64,000 nucleotides of DNA from Heligmosomoides polygyrus polygyrus (Eukaryota; Nematoda; Chromadorea; Rhabditida; Heligmosomidae): positions 22,444,001 through 22,508,000 of the forward strand of contig OX377202.1 of NCBI GenBank assembly GCA_947396885.1, in the 5' to 3' direction. The notes under the pieces were generated by a model, which saw only the letters and a list, made by a program, of their open reading frames with translations, was not told the DNA's origin and searched no databases. Below are positions 32,889 to 45,914 of the stretch, piece after piece. The translations under genes and the position numbers were made by a program. Each line of letters opens with the position of its first letter. Position 1 is the first letter of the stretch.

Positions 32889-33182
32889 GACATAAAAGAT
32901 AAAAGGATAAAGGACGGAATTACTCAATTCCTTTTGGGATGCGCCACGCTTCTACTTATACGAGATATAGAGGCGATTAGAATGCGTATTTGGCCATACA
33001 ATGACTGGCGGTGGCCGCTTTGTCAGCGCTTTATCCTTTCTAAACAAGTCTGGTATCAATTCACCGACCCAGAGGGAATGGAAGGCTTGGTTGGCCTGGG
33101 CGGGAAATCCGAACCAGGAACCTGGTATTAGGTGCACGCGGCAGCCGGCATCTCCTCCGGTTGCACCGCATGCGCCGGGCGT
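32889..33182 (-). mobile_element. SINE copy
   Basis: The head, B-box region and tail are all recognisable on the minus strand, with small deletions in the middle of the body. No clear target duplication. Confidence 0.7.
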
Positions 33183-33199
33183 ATTAATATTAATGCTTT

Positions 33200-34370
33200 C
33201 AGGGAATTTTCATAAATATGTCCAGTCTAATGTAATTAATAAAAAATACAGTTGTTTCACATGATATACTCATCACGTGATATATTCACAAGCTAAAGAA
33301 GAGTACGAATTGACACGTTCCAACTCTGTTTTTTCTTCAGTTTTATCTCGCCTCGACCCATAGTGGCGTTATGTGATAGCGGCCGTGTCAGCTTTCGTTT
33401 GATGGTTTCACTTGTGTTTAGTTGTAATTTCGTTGTTATTACCATATCGCACATGTGTTTCGTATTTTTCGTTATTGTGAAGGCATAATGAGGTGCTAGC
33501 ACGTTTCTTCACTCAGCTAGAAGTGACATGTGGTTATTCTGTTGTTCATTGGGTTAGCGTGTTATCTTTATTTACCTTTATTTACTTTTGAATCAGCTGA
33601 GTTTCCGTTTATTTCTGTTAAATTGAGCAGTTATAAGGTGGTGCTTTTCCAGAAAGAGCGTTTCGTCCTGCACTTTTTTGTAAATCAGACGCCCCAACTT
33701 TGAAGAGCCTTCGTAACCTTTGCCGAACTCGTACCACTTTCCACCTCTTATTGTGCTGCTCAAGCGTTCTGTTGGTAAATTTCTTCTGGTTTAAGTAATG
33801 ATGACAGGCTCAGCTGCTTTTAGGCGGCCTTCCTGGTGCTTTTAAATGACACGTGCAAAGCTTTGAATAGAAGATTGGCATAGCGGTCCTACGGTCTGAC
33901 TTTGTCAGACCGATCTTCATGCGCTAGATTGAGCTCTAGATGAAAAGTGGGACCATTTCCGAAAACACCCCTCTTTTTTGTTACGTTTTTTTCCTGCAAC
34001 GTAGTGCCGCGGCAACGTATGAATCAATCCTGTGGCGCGGCGCTGCTACTCCTGAAATGATTTGTGTTGTGACAGACTTTTTATGGCGCTCACAGCTGTT
34101 GCTACAATACTCATGGGAGCTTTCCGGCGAGTGTAGCGGGCTCGACTACAAGTGGGGAAAAGGGCATAGTCTCTTCGCAACAACTGTACTCAAAGTGTGC
34201 TTTGAACTATACGCGTTTGTCCTTTGATGCGGTTCAGTTTTGGGAGTCTTGAGGAATGAATAGCTACATGCTCGGTGACACGCTGTATGTGAGGACCAGT
34301 AGCTTCGGATTCCTAAAATAAGTGGTGCCATCTCGGAGGAACGGTTTGCAATATAGCGCCCTCTATAAAT
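33200..34370. other. No recognisable gene
   Basis: A/T-rich sequence between two SINEs. The only structure is a short perfect hairpin (CGGTCTGAC, TTTG spacer, GTCAGACCG near 33891-33913). Confidence 0.45.
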
Positions 34371-34375
34371 AAGGG

Positions 34376-34667
34376 ACACGTGGAGCGCAGTCAGAGCAAG
34401 CGTTGGCTGTGGCGTGCACCCGAAACGTGGTTCTTGGTTCGGATTTCCCGCCCAGGCCAACCAAGCCTTCATCCCTCCGGGTCGGCACATTGTTGCCAAG
34501 CTCGTCTGGAAAGCATAAGACACTGACTTGTCAATCGGACGGCCACGCCAACTTACAGGCCAAATACGTATTCATATTTCCTACACAAGATCCTGGATCA
34601 TGTAGAACTAGAATTCGTGCCGTATTCCAAAAGGGCTGACTAACGCTGTCCTTTATCCTTTATCCTG
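34376..34667 (+). mobile_element. tRNA-derived SINE
   Basis: The A-box region GGAGCGCAGTCAG and a perfect B-box segment GGTTCGGATTTCC are present. The tail is TCCTTTATCCTTTATCC. Confidence 0.75.
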
Positions 34668-34699
34668 CATAGTAAGCGGCTGAGGCGTGTATCTGTGAA

Positions 34700-37200
34700 T
34701 CGATACACAGTCGAGGGGGTTTGAGGTGGTGGATTATAGCCGTGCAGATAATTTGGTTACGATGGCCTTTACAGCAAGTCGACATTGTGTATCATCCGAA
34801 ACATCAATCAATACTGATCGAATATTTACATTTATTTCATATGTAACCATATGCACATGCATATATTGAACTCCGGTGTGAACACAAAGAAAACACAGTA
34901 GTGAAAGACTCAAACGTACAAGTATGGTAGTGAGCTGAATGAACTAGAACTAAGAACTTAGGTGGTAAAAATATGTAGACAAACAAAACAAGGAAAGCAG
35001 AATGCAATAAAGAAAAAGGAAATCACATTATATCTATTTTCTGTGGATTAGACAATTCGGTATAGGAATCGTGCTTCTACAGTGGGGCGTGGACAAGTCT
35101 CTCAGCATCCTTTGAAAGGGCATTACCTTACCCTATCCTACAAGATAGTGGGAACCAGTACGTTCTTCCTAATGGGGAGAAGATCTAAAGAAGAAAATGG
35201 AAACTGTTGCGGTCTATCCATTTTGTGGGATTGGGGCGAAACCAGTAACCGACGTTTGACGATCGGTAGGCAGTTCTCACAAGTGTATAGTTAGTTTTCA
35301 TACTTACGTCTCCAAGAAGTTCCATGTTTCGCGTCGTAGTTCCAACCAAAGAGAGCCACTTACATGACAGTGCCGCTTCAGAAGGTGAATTGGGAAAGAG
35401 GGGAAAATGGTCATGAAGCTACGGATCGACAAAGACATGGCAGAATAGTTCGTGCCGAGAGTTTAAGAGCTCATCCGCGTGTCGGAATACATATGGTCGG
35501 TTTTTGTTTGACTTAATGCTTTCGACTGATTGCCAGTTAATTTTAGCCACTACTTCATATCTTATTAGAAATTCATTTATCTACCCCTATTTACACCAAT
35601 TGGCAGTTGCCAGTCATCAAATGATTCTTTAGCCATGAACTGCAGATGATGCATGAGCACTGTGCCATCAGTTTACATCGACCGCGTTAAAATTCTGGTT
35701 TAAACTATGATTGGCTATGGTCTGTGGTGTCCTAACGAATTTCTCAACGATGTTGATGGTGGCTAAATGGTTAAACTAGCACCTTGCAGCAATCTTATGG
35801 GTTAGATCCAAATAATTTCAGTCTTTGGAGTCGAACAAGGGACAAGGACCAACTTTTATTTTCACCATTGTTCTCCTTCAAATGCAATTTCGGTGATACT
35901 AGTGGTCGGATGAATGGCATGATGGTAAAGTTACCCTGCTGCTTTTGGGTGTTGATTATAACTCACCTTTTATTGCCACTATTCGAAATTGAACACCTAT
36001 AAGCTAATTTGTTTTGGTTGGAACTTGGGCCTTCATGACCATATCAACCGGCACAGTTTTCCAAGATGTTCGTTTCACCCTTAAAAACAGTCCTGATAAC
36101 GGCGTGAAGTTATTCTAACGGACTCATCGTCAGGGTAGTAAAGGGCTGAGCTATAGATGAGTGAAGTCCTGTGGCTATGAATCGCAGTGTCGCCTCGACC
36201 TTTGTTTAGCTATGGCTTCTAGTCCTTTTTAAGACGCAAATGTTCGTTAAACTATTCGAAATACCGCCTCGGTATCGTAGGGTATATCCGTGGATTGCGA
36301 TGATATTTGGTGGATGAAAAGATCACGCTTGGTTCCTCCCACGATTTACTCGCACTTCTGATTCGGCTTCGTGTATCTCACAGCAGCTACCTCTTTTGAC
36401 GATATGATTACATTCGCTGCGTAATATTTATCGACTAGATTGTTAGCAATACCAGGCACATGAGATATATACAAATAACTCTCAAAATGATCTACTTTCG
36501 TTTTACTACAGGCGTAGAAAAGCATTAAAATGCTTCTATCAATCACCACATGTCGACTCTTATCTCGTTCCAGGCATTGAGCAGTACCTAGTTTAAGGCG
36601 TCAGACCCTGACTGAACACTGCGGTTACTGAGATTGATTAAAATCGTCTCTTTTCGCCGTGAGGATCGTCCTCCTCCCTGCTAATTGTCCTGGAGGTTCA
36701 GCTCACTTTCGGCATGGCCATGCTGGCCGAGGCCTATCGCTGCACATGACTTTTTATTCCACATACGCGAGTATGAGTTGCCCCGCAACCGTTCACAGCG
36801 ATCCATCAACTATGAGTGTGTGCGTATGTGCGCTGGAAATTGTCCGCCGCCCGATTTCACCATTTCTGCTCTTGACATTTCGCTGTGGTTATATCTTCGG
36901 ACGCTTTTAATCTTCAGACGAATATCATATGATGGACGAATTAACATATACTTGTTCGCCTGACAACCTTTATACGAAAACGCAACGATTTTTCGTGGAA
37001 CGATTCCACGTACCTGTTCATCGCGAATATCGCGAAGGCAGTTAGAGTGAGCATTTGACCTGCGCAGTGATTCACGGTAGTCATGAGAAAGGCAGTTGGC
37101 GTTCCATTTTAACCGACGAATCCTTGGTACAAAACTTTCGACCACGGGGAAGAGGTCCCGACTGGTCAGTAGGCTAAACGAAGCAGAGTCGGCCAGCTGT
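34700..37200. other. No supported gene in 2.5 kb
   Basis: Several short open frames exist but none has motifs or paired splice sites. A block at about 35180-35260 (GAAGAAAATGG, TTGGGGCGAAACC) resembles 32480-32600, so it is a low-copy repeat. Confidence 0.45.
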
Positions 37201-37204
37201 ACCG

Positions 37205-37750
37205 CGCGATTTCTGCCCGGCCGACTGAGGCCTGTTCATATTTCACGACGAGGGAGGTTCGTCGCCCGTGAAAAGCATGAAAATGGAATAAAACCGAGCT
37301 ATAGCCGCCGAAATACGTTCATACTTGAGCGCTGCCGCTAGCGCTCTTTTCGCACCAGTCGCTTCCGACGTTGCTATCGCCTGTTCATACTCCGCGCTGG
37401 CGACGGAAGCGACTGGGTGACAGTCGGAGTGTGGAGTACGTAATTACACCAAAACGCACTAGTGTTCAAAGCAAACGATTCCTATTCTTCCATTCTTCAG
37501 ATCACGGTTAGGCATACTATTATACTTCCTTTGAGTGACAGATTGATGATGTAGTTAACATGACTGTTTAATAGTGTCTGTGTTGACTGATTGACTGATG
37601 GCAAGAAATAGGCGTTAGGTGCAATTAGGTGCACCACACTGCGCCTGTCGCTCTTGTCGCTCTTGTCGCCCACGTCGCCTGTTCATACTTTCCGGGCGCT
37701 GCCATTGCTTTCGTAACTTCCGTCGCGAAGTATAAACAGGCCTTGACTCG
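37205..37750. repeat. Cluster of CTGTTCATACTTC-family MITE ends
   Basis: GGCCTGTTCATA-type ends occur at about 37209, 37378 and 37677 on the plus strand, and inverted at about 37725-37745 (GAAGTATAAACAGGCC). With CGACGGAAGCGACTGG between them, this looks like two or more overlapping foldback elements related to 27014-27213. Confidence 0.6.
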
Positions 37751-37759
37751 TCTTGCCTG

Positions 37760-40260
37760 TTCCGGAGATTACAATTCCCTAAACGTAGCAGCGCATTTGT
37801 CCCGACATTTTTACGACTTGGGTGTCGAATTTTATCTGCTGGCTGGTGTGTCGTTCTGGACTTGGCATTTTTGCGAGGTCCGATGTGACGCAGGTGAGTT
37901 CAGGCTATTAACTTCTTCGCCAGAGTAGTTCATTTGATTGTCTACACATGGATTTGGTAAATCTACAATATTCCGACCATCCAGCACCTCTCTTGCACTG
38001 CTCTCCGGGATTGGCGCCGTGAAAGTAGTTACGCTTCGGTGGCGAAGACGTTAGTGATGACTAGATCCTTGGTTCACGTCCAGCCAAGCAATTGATGGAT
38101 AATCGTTCCGGGCGAAGACGTGAAACCAGCTCGCTTGTAGACATAATAGGGGCTCAGCTTCTCATAGATGTCGTTCAGGTCCATTTTTCGTCTTCTGCTC
38201 GTAGTGTTGCGAATGACGCCTGGTTCCTGGTTTCTAGTCCTCACTCTGCTAGTTCAAAGGGCTACATGTTTGACGTACCCTACTATGATTTCGCTATCGA
38301 GTGCCTTCATCAGAAGGCGTTCAAGAGTGTTGTTGGAGTGGCAGTTAAGGTGGTTTACTTGACGGCTGAAATGCTTTACCGCGTTCACACCGCGGGTGAA
38401 CTGTCGAGTCAGATTAATACGTCTAGTTGAAAGGACAGGCATGAATAGACTGACGGGAGACGGGAGCAAAAAGAGGTCAGGGGTCCTTGAGTCAACCGTT
38501 GCGGACACCACAACTTGAGGAGCTGCTCATAGTTTGAGAGGGAGCAACGTCAGCGAGCGCGTGACTTTCAGTATTGTTCTTATTTGCACAACAGGGTCCT
38601 ATCCGGAAGAAGATCGGCGAGCTGGGCTTTTCACACATTCCTCCAGTTTTAGTTGTTTTTATGCCATCGATTGAAGCAGTGAGCATTCATTTCGGCAGTT
38701 ATCAGTTTCGTAGCATTTTGAATATATTGCGAGAAGCCCTCGTTAGTCTCCATGAAAGTCTGGAAAAACTTTGAGAAACCCTAAACCTGGACGAACAACG
38801 CTATGCCTCTCAACTAATAGCTGATCAGGGACACTCTTAATGTTGCGCCTAAAACTGAGCGGCAACAAGTGCAGATTTCGAGCTTCTTAGGGATCTGACA
38901 TTTCAGATTACGCGCTCGAACGCTACCTGTGGGCCTTCTTATAGTCCGTGAGGGAAGGGCCTAGTCGCTAGGGTTGATTGATTCATTGATTTGTCAAACG
39001 TGCAAATCAATTTATGCTGAGCGGTCGCCATCAAAGGTGTTCATGCTCCAATTGCCCTCGTCACACGGTGGCCTGTTCATAGTTGCCAATGGTAGGGGCG
39101 ACTAGGCCGCGTTCATACTTCCGATGCCGCGATGCTAATGCGCTGCTCAGGTGATCATAGTCCGCTGCGTGACCGTCAGGATATCGGTATAGGCGTCGTA
39201 AACAATGCCAGAGGGTGATTGAGGACATCATCGTTGTGCCAGTGTGCCTGTAGTTTAAACGGGAACGTAGTGCGGTTGTCCAGGTGACAAGGACTGCCCT
39301 TTATTGCCCTTCATATAAAAGCGTCGTGTTGTTATTGAAGCTCTTTGCCAGTCGCACCTAGAAGAAGAAGCGTTTTACATTTCTGTGCCATTAACCGTCA
39401 ACGCTCAATGGACGGCTGTTAGCCTCTTTCCGTTTAGAAAATGTTAGTCTTTTTGCAAGTTGAAAGCCGTTGCGAAACCTTTTAGGAGGAGCATTTTCTC
39501 GACCCTACTGGAGGACTGTAATAGTTCCTTGGTGACTAGTACAGTGGCCACAACCTCGGAAGTTTTCTGTCGGCGTTTTAGTGTTCCGCGCGATACCTCG
39601 GCGTTGGCCCGTCGACGGTTAATGAGTGGTGTTCGTTTTTACTACCTTTTAATGACAGGCTCGGGTTTACGCTGTGGTATTCTCAACGGGTGTAGTATTG
39701 TCGGCGGGTGAGCCTGCTCAATTAATACTTACTGAAGAGAAATGGCTGTGATTACCCACGAAAAGGTCTTATTTATGATCTGACATAACCAAGGACTGAC
39801 GCTACATACAGGGGTCCTCCACAGGACGCAGCAGTGGGGTGGGTCTCAGTAGAGGAATTTATTCTGTTCAAGATTGACTTTTCTAATTTTGACATCGTTG
39901 GTTCTGAGTTGGTTCTGATGCGAGACTTTCTCAAGGCATTCGCCAATATTGGTGCAGCAGATTTATTCCTGCTTACGATTCGGCGTTATCACCTCGTCAA
40001 AACACAATTTCATTTCACAGAAAGAAATTAGAAGGAGAATAGAGGAGAAAAGCCGATCTTAAGAGCAACAAGTAACGCTTGCTTTTTCACGGCAATTCAG
40101 AAACATTCGCTGTTCACCTCTCATCTGGAGATAAGCTCACCTGGGTCATGGGTTCGGTTTGAAATTTGTGATGGTACTAAACACCGAACTAAACTAAATC
40201 AAACCTGGGTATGAGTTTATTCTGACCGCGCACCGTTTCATGATCCCATTAGGAACGGAA
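37760..40260. other. No supported gene in 2.5 kb
   Basis: A donor-like GTGAGT at 37893 follows an open stretch, but there is no convincing acceptor or partner exon. A diverged CTGTTCATA end lies at about 39071-39130. The remainder is unremarkable. Confidence 0.4.
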
Positions 40261-40265
40261 TTTTA

Positions 40266-40520
40266 GGAATGTCGCGTGCACCCTATACCAGGCTCTTGGT
40301 TCGAATTTCCCTCCCAGGCCTACCAAGCCCTCCATCCTCCGGGGTCGGTGAATTAGTAGCACATTTGTCTGGGAAGGATAAAGCGCTGACTTTACATCGG
40401 CTGGCCACCGCAAGTCATTGTATGGCCAAATACGCATTCAAATCGCCTCCACAACATCCTGTAGAATGCGTGGCGCATCCCAAAAGGAATCGAGTAAAGT
40501 CGTCCTTTATCCTTTACTTC
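40266..40520 (+). mobile_element. SINE copy, 5' truncated
   Basis: It begins inside the head (TGTCGCGTGCACCC), so the A box is missing. The B box, body and TCCTTTATCCTTTA tail are present. 5' truncation is typical of LINE-driven insertion. Confidence 0.72.
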
Positions 40521-40739
40521 ATTGCGTTTAGTTGACGTAAGCAGGAACTAAAATGACAGACGCTGTATCGACATGCGAGGGAATCTGATGATCGCAGAAC
40601 AACGACAGATGTCGTGCCAAAAGTGGTGCTTCATTCAGCGTTGAAAAGCGATTGAAGGAGGTCTAGAAAGTCGATAATCTATCAGATCAGTCTACGAAAG
40701 CGCAGCAATATAGACAGACAACATGAATTTTGCTGTCTG

Positions 40740-40955
40740 ACCATTTATTTATTTATTTATTTATTTATTTATTGAAGTGCTAAAAGGTCTACGTGAAGGT
40801 TAACGAAATTGAAACAACAAAAATTCTCCTACACAAAAAAGAGTGTGGGAAAAAGAGAGCCTGCTGTCACATTCAGACAGCACGCAATCCATCAAACTTA
40901 ACATGACATATTGCGGACAGTTAGATTTGGAAGGACAACCCTAGGGTATTTTCAT
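40740..40955 (-). mobile_element. Possible LINE 3' end with (ATTT)n tail
   Basis: A run of ATTT repeats (40743-40773) is followed by A-rich sequence; read on the minus strand this is the order UTR then TAAA tail, as in the 19900 copy. No coding match seen. Confidence 0.3.
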
Positions 40956-41422
40956 TTTCATTTAGTAATTAGTTGGACTCCCGTGGGTTTTGATATTTGG
41001 AGAAATGGGACCTAATCTGAGATTTAATGACTGGAATATGAAGTCTGATCCTTCATCTACGCTTCGTCAGTGGTACTTCAGAGAAACCATTACATCTGTT
41101 GAAACTTCTAGCGTCAAAATCTTCGATGTCATTGTGAGATCTGCATTACTGCGTCGACTATGAAGAGTTTGAAGATCGAGAGCCCTGGATCTTGGAAGAT
41201 CATTTGGCATGGCATTATATCCTATTCCAGAAAATATATGCAGCTGCCTTGTAAAGTGATTTTGCACTTTCAGGAAGTTCTAGTTCTATCTCTAAAGTCT
41301 TTTTCTTGAACGGATTGCACATGATATTCCTAACTCCATTATCCAAGCAATATGTCTAGTAGAAACACTGCGTGTATACAGAGTATGGTACTAGAGAGGT
41401 TGAGGTAGGCCTTCACCGACCT

Positions 41423-41583
41423 GGGGCCGGATTCATCAACGACTAACCCGCGGGTATAGAGGGTAAAGATACCCACGATGAAATCTGCGTCTCTGCCTCT
41501 TACCTTAGCTCTACCTGACTTATCTTATCCCCACCTCTTAACCCCGCATAACCACGGGTTTAATTGTTGATGAATCCGGCCCC
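41423..41583. mobile_element. Foldback MITE, GGATTCATCAAC family (best copy)
   Basis: It starts GGGGCCGGATTCATCAAC and ends with the inverse (TTGATGAATCCGGCCCC). The inner arms add ACCCGCGGGTA and ACCACGGGTT. At 161 bases it is almost wholly self-complementary. I see no clear target duplication. Confidence 0.8.
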
Positions 41584-42077
41584 GTAGGTGTTTGTTGACT
41601 GGCTTTCACGAATAGTTCCAATCGTTGAAGAGGTGCATCAAAGATACTTCGGATTATCAGTGTTGGTTTTGCAAAAGAGGTTTTTGGCAAGATTTTCACA
41701 GCGAATGGAGAGCTCGTTCACTGTAGGAGTGGAATGTCATCGCAGGCTAGTAAAACTTATATTTGCCGAGTTTCCTTGTCTTAGACCTCATATTTTCCCT
41801 GCATAGGTGGAAGCTTCAACAACGAGCGTTTCCCCAGCGTTGGTGTTAAAGTGTACTACTAGAAAACAACCTAACCAAATCCTAGGGCGCACATTCCGTT
41901 CGCTAGCAAGCAGTGGTACTGCTATTAGCACCAGGTACTCGCTTTTATAAGAATTCAACAGTCGGTGTTCGCAAAGGTTTATCGGAATTTTTCGAGATTC
42001 GGTTTTATGGATCAAAGAGGTTAACTTCGTGGACTAGTCATGAAAATGCAGATTTAAGCGAAACTATAGTTGACCAG

Positions 42078-42392
42078 GCGATTTCGGCTGTCGCCTGCAC
42101 CCCATTCCAGATTTGTTGGGACTTATCGCCCAGGCCAACCAAGCCTTCCATCCCTCCGGGGTAGGTGGGTTACTACCATACCTGTCTGAGAAGAAGGAAA
42201 CACTGAGCTGCTCGCTTCTGAAGAGAAAGTGGACTAGTCAAGAAAATACGCACTACTTCACCGGCTGGCCAACACAAGTCATTGTACATGCAAAATCCGC
42301 ACTCATATCGCTTCCACAGAATCTGGTAAAAGTAGAATCCGTAGCGCGTCCGTCTAAAGGGGCTTGAGTCACGCTGTCCTTTATCCTTTATC
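42078..42392 (+). mobile_element. SINE copy with internal insertion
   Basis: The family body is present but carries about 47 extra bases (near 42211-42258) between the GCTGA and CGGCTGG landmarks. The tail TCCTTTATCCTTTATC is intact. Confidence 0.65.
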
Positions 42393-42479
42393 ATATCACT
42401 TTTGCTTGTTCATCATTTTCTTCTTTTTAATTTCGAATGGAAGAGGTTGAACGCTTGTGAAGTTTTGGAGTGTGCTTGG

Positions 42480-42880
42480 TAGAGACTGGACCCGACGCCG
42501 ATTAGGATCATTCGAATTCGTCAATTTTTTCAAACCCTGATAGGTGGATTATGTGGATAATTAAACTTTAGAAAAGTTCAAGTATCGAGATGGTTTAGTT
42601 AAGGGTGATTCTTACCGGACTGTATTTTCGGATGATTCAGCTAACTGCTCTTGATCAGAAATCTGTATCGTATCCGTTCCGGACATCCGATATTAAAATC
42701 GAACAGAAATCCGTGATCTGAATCATCTGAAAGCCCGTTCTAGTAAAAATTACCCTTATCTGAAGCATTTCACGATTCGTGTTTTTCAAAAATGCCATTA
42801 TTCGCACTATCGATCTATTCGGGATTTGAAAAAATAAGACGGATCAGAATTATCCAAATCGGCGTTGGGTCCAATATATA
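42480..42880. mobile_element. Foldback element, TTGGACCC/CGGATAATT family, with 8-bp duplication
   Basis: The left end has ACTGGACCCGACGCCG and the right end CGGCGTTGGGTCCAATATATA, inverted copies. GTGCTTGG is repeated on both sides (42472-42479, 42881-42888). The interior also folds back (GGTGATT...TACC, TCGGATGATTC). No coding sequence. Confidence 0.72.
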
Positions 42881-42905
42881 GTGCTTGGCACCACTTATCT
42901 GCTGC

Positions 42906-43214
42906 CCACTACTTTTTCCTCAGGAAATTGGTTATTCCGGTGAATAATTCGCACTGTAACCGCGGAAAGCGATGATATGCTGCTTGATTCAGCGCAGCGA
43001 ATCGCCCTTTAGTGAAACAAGTTGGCCTGTACGATGCCTGCAAGGCAGTTTTTGATCGGCTTCCTCGTCTAGCGCCGTTATTTAATTCGTTCTCGTAGTT
43101 CTGCTGCACCGTGCTCTCTGTTGTCGCTCTTTTGTGGACGATTTTGTTTAAGGAAGGGGAAGAAATATGCTTTTGCCTGATATTCCTTGGCTGCCATTGC
43201 TCCTTAACAAGCAT
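42906..43214 (-). CDS. Unassigned 101-codon open frame
   Basis: An ATG-to-stop minus-strand frame that overlaps no repeat I can recognise. The product is basic, with no motif, signal peptide or membrane segment. It may be chance; I keep it only because it is the longest repeat-free frame in this stretch. Confidence 0.12.
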
Positions 43215-43389
43215 GCACCAGTGGATAACAGTGCAGACGCAAAAGCGTCATTGGATTTATTGTTTTAAATGAGAATATCTCTATCCTCAGCAGGATTACG
43301 ATCAGCTCCTTTTCTCTGCTGTATGAAAGGCCAACTGTGCTACGATCACGTCGTTTTGCACAGTCCCAAATGACACTAAAGGTCGACGA

Positions 43390-43650
43390 ACAAACCCTGC
43401 CTGGGATGCGCCGTGCGTTCTATCTTTACTGGGTATCGTGAAGCTTGTTTGCATGAGCAATAGGCTCACAACGATGGCCTTAAGTGGGTAGCAGTTCGAA
43501 AAATCAAATGTCTTCACCCTTCCCGGATAACTCGGCGGCCAACTCACCTGCTTCATAATAGAGGTGCAGCTGCCCTCATCATGCAGCGATTCTATGGTCG
43601 ACTCGTAGTGCAACGGCACCTGCAGACTGTGTTGCCTGCGCACTATACTG
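43390..43650 (-). mobile_element. SINE copy, strongly diverged
   Basis: Landmarks near the tail (GGGATGCGCCGTGCG) and in the middle of the body survive in order. The tail and head are decayed. Confidence 0.45.
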
Positions 43651-44433
43651 GCAGTTCTCTATTTGAATCATTTTCACGTCGAACTGTAAATTTTTCGAAT
43701 GAAATTCGACCCTCGGACACTCTTCTAAGCTAGCCTAAGACTTTTGAAGCTAAAGTGAACGTCTTCCAAATCTAAATGACTTCAGATAAGTTGAACTACA
43801 GACTCGGTAAGATGGTTAGAATAGCCGTTTGTTCAAGGAACATTTGGCATAACTTTGCATGAAATGTTTTAGTCCACCTGCCCCAATATGTTGATTATTT
43901 TATAAAATTTTTCTTTTTTGAGAAAAAAATTATAAATTAAAATTTGCCTCAAGCACACAAAGAAGCAATCATATAGCGTATTAAGGTATGAGATCGCGTC
44001 ATGCACTCAAAAGGTTCGCTGCAACTTTTATTTGATAGATAGTGTAAATGCCACTTAATGCATAAAAGTGAGTTGATGTGTGTTCTTTACAGTTGTTTTT
44101 GTTGTATTGTGAACAGATGCCAAACTCCATGTCAACAGAAATTCTGCTATCAATCGAATAAAAATTGCGACGTCTTGGAAGTGGGCAAGTCGCAGTCTCT
44201 ATTTTTTATGTAAAATTTCATACGGTGTGTTTACTTACTGTGTAGATGAATTAAAACATCAAAGAGAGTAGAGAATTTTCTTTGAACATTAAATTAAATT
44301 ATTTATAACGTTTTTGGAGAGTCTCTAGTTTAATGTAGAGGCTCATTTCATTTTGGAAAAGTTCGCTTTGATTTAAGAAGTCTTGGGCTGGGTTGAAAGA
44401 GTGTCCTATTTGATTTGAAGTATCGAATTCGAC

Positions 44434-44706
44434 GTGAAGATGGTATATTTAGAAGCCTGGACAGTAAGTATCTTACAGAACTGCTATCTTTTGCGCCTTC
44501 AGGGATCAGATGGTAAATCTCTGGTCACCTCAGGCGATGACAAGAGAAAGCGGCGTCTTATCGAAGTACGTGCCCCCATGACACGCAAATGGTTGCGAGC
44601 CGTTGCTCCAAAAACCATGATTGGCTCTAGCTGGGCAAATGACAGCGACTTGTGTGCCGAGAAAAAAGCGGCCGGTGCGGAGAATTCTCTCGCAGCTGGT
44701 TCTAAG
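44434..44706 (+). CDS. Candidate coding exon, unknown product
   Basis: The frame is open from an ATG to a strong donor (TCTAAG then GTAGGT). An internal acceptor (gcgccttcag, exon from 44503) and an upstream donor (ACA then GTAAGT, 44463) would define a 39-base intron in phase 0. Because 39 is a multiple of three without a stop, the frame also runs straight through. The main part (44503-44706) reads DGKSLVTSGDD, RAPMTRKWLRAVAPK and GSSWANDSDLCAEKK, which looks like natural soluble protein, but I do not recognise the family. No partner exon was confirmed. Confidence 0.35.
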
Positions 44707-45203
44707 GTAGGTTTTTGACGCCTCCTAGCTAACGGTGCCAGGAACGTCAAAAACGACCAATGCCCGCTATTTGCTTGCGGTCTTCATTGCCGTATACTCG
44801 CGGAAGACATGGTATGGCTTCTCGGTCAACAAGAACGCTACTCCCTGCTTTCGCTGTTTTATCAGTTTTTTTTAAGGGAACTATCTAGGAGTAAGAAACC
44901 TTCGAATTCACAAGGATTTGGTTAATTTAGAAACATACACTGTATGTATCATTTTAAAAGGTGGAAATACCAGAGCTGTTGGCGGTTCCGCCAGAAAGGC
45001 ATCAAAAGCCTTGACGAACGTGCACGAATAGCCTATGAAGCGCCTGGGTACCAGACAAAGAACCATTAGCCTCCCAGCATATGTGGCCTGGCGTTCTTGT
45101 TGCCGCAACAGTCATAGCTGCTGCTTCTGCTGCCTACATCGCTAACTATTCTATGTTCGCATTTGTTATGATCATTTACCCATCTACGCCGCCGTTTTAG
45201 GAA

Positions 45204-45327
45204 TATGTTACCATCGCTCACCTCGAGCAGAGCCTAGTGATAAGTTCCTATATCGATCGTGTGAAGTGATGAATCGATATGGGAGCTTATCATTGGGCTT
45301 CGCTCGGGGTGAGTGATGGTATAGCAT
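45204..45327. mobile_element. Small foldback MITE
   Basis: ATGTTACCATCGCTCACC and GGTGAGTGATGGTATAGCAT are inverted ends. Inner arms continue (AGCCTAGTGATAAG with CTTATCATTGGGCT, ATATCGAT with ATCGATAT), so the 124 bases form one long hairpin. Confidence 0.72.
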
Positions 45328-45602
45328 AGGCCTTACGTATCGTTCGATTTTCTGCTTGATTTTGCACTCTGTTCAATCATTGTGAGGCGCCGAACTTCCC
45401 TGTTTTGTTAGTAGCTCCGAATTTAAGTACAAACACATAGCTCATGCCATTGAGATGAACCATGCACTACTTGGCTTGACTCTTTTTCATCTGACATATG
45501 AGTGTGAAGTATACAAGTAGTGTGAGACCTGACGACGATTCTTATAGTTCAGATCCGTCATTTCTCGAATCCTCAAGTAAATGGATCATGCGGACAACGG
45601 TA

Positions 45603-45903
45603 AGGATAAAGGATAAAGGACGACGTTATTCAATCCTCTTTGGAATTCGCCACGCATTCTACTTCTACGGGATGTCGTGGAGGCGTGTTGAATGCGTATT
45701 TGGTCATACTTGCGGTGGCTAGCCGATGTACAAGTCAGTGCTTTATCCTTTCCAGACAGGTCTGGTACGAATTCACCGACCCCGGAGGGATAGAAGGCTT
45801 GGTTGGCCTGGGCGGGAAGAAGGCTTGGTTGGCCTCCGAACCAGGAACCTGATATCGGGTGCAGGCGACAGCCGGCGCCTTCTCCGACTGCGCTCCACGC
45901 GCT
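45603..45903 (-). mobile_element. tRNA-derived SINE with 11-bp target duplication
   Basis: Full family structure on the minus strand, with ggacaacggta at both ends (45592-45602 and 45904-45914). A short internal tandem repeat of the AGGCTTGGTTGGCC segment (about 45798-45836) lies near the B box. One of the best copies for defining the element's ends. Confidence 0.85.
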
Positions 45904-45914
45904 GGACAACGGTA

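Noticed and set aside
36346..36549. Minus-strand frame resembling a retrotransposon RNase H region (HVPGIANNLVD)
   Set aside because: The similarity rests on one short motif, with no flanking reverse transcriptase or long terminal repeats.
37629..37928. Coding exon ending at GTGAGT (37893)
   Set aside because: The first half is transposon sequence (CTGTTCATACTTC family) and there is no convincing acceptor or partner exon.
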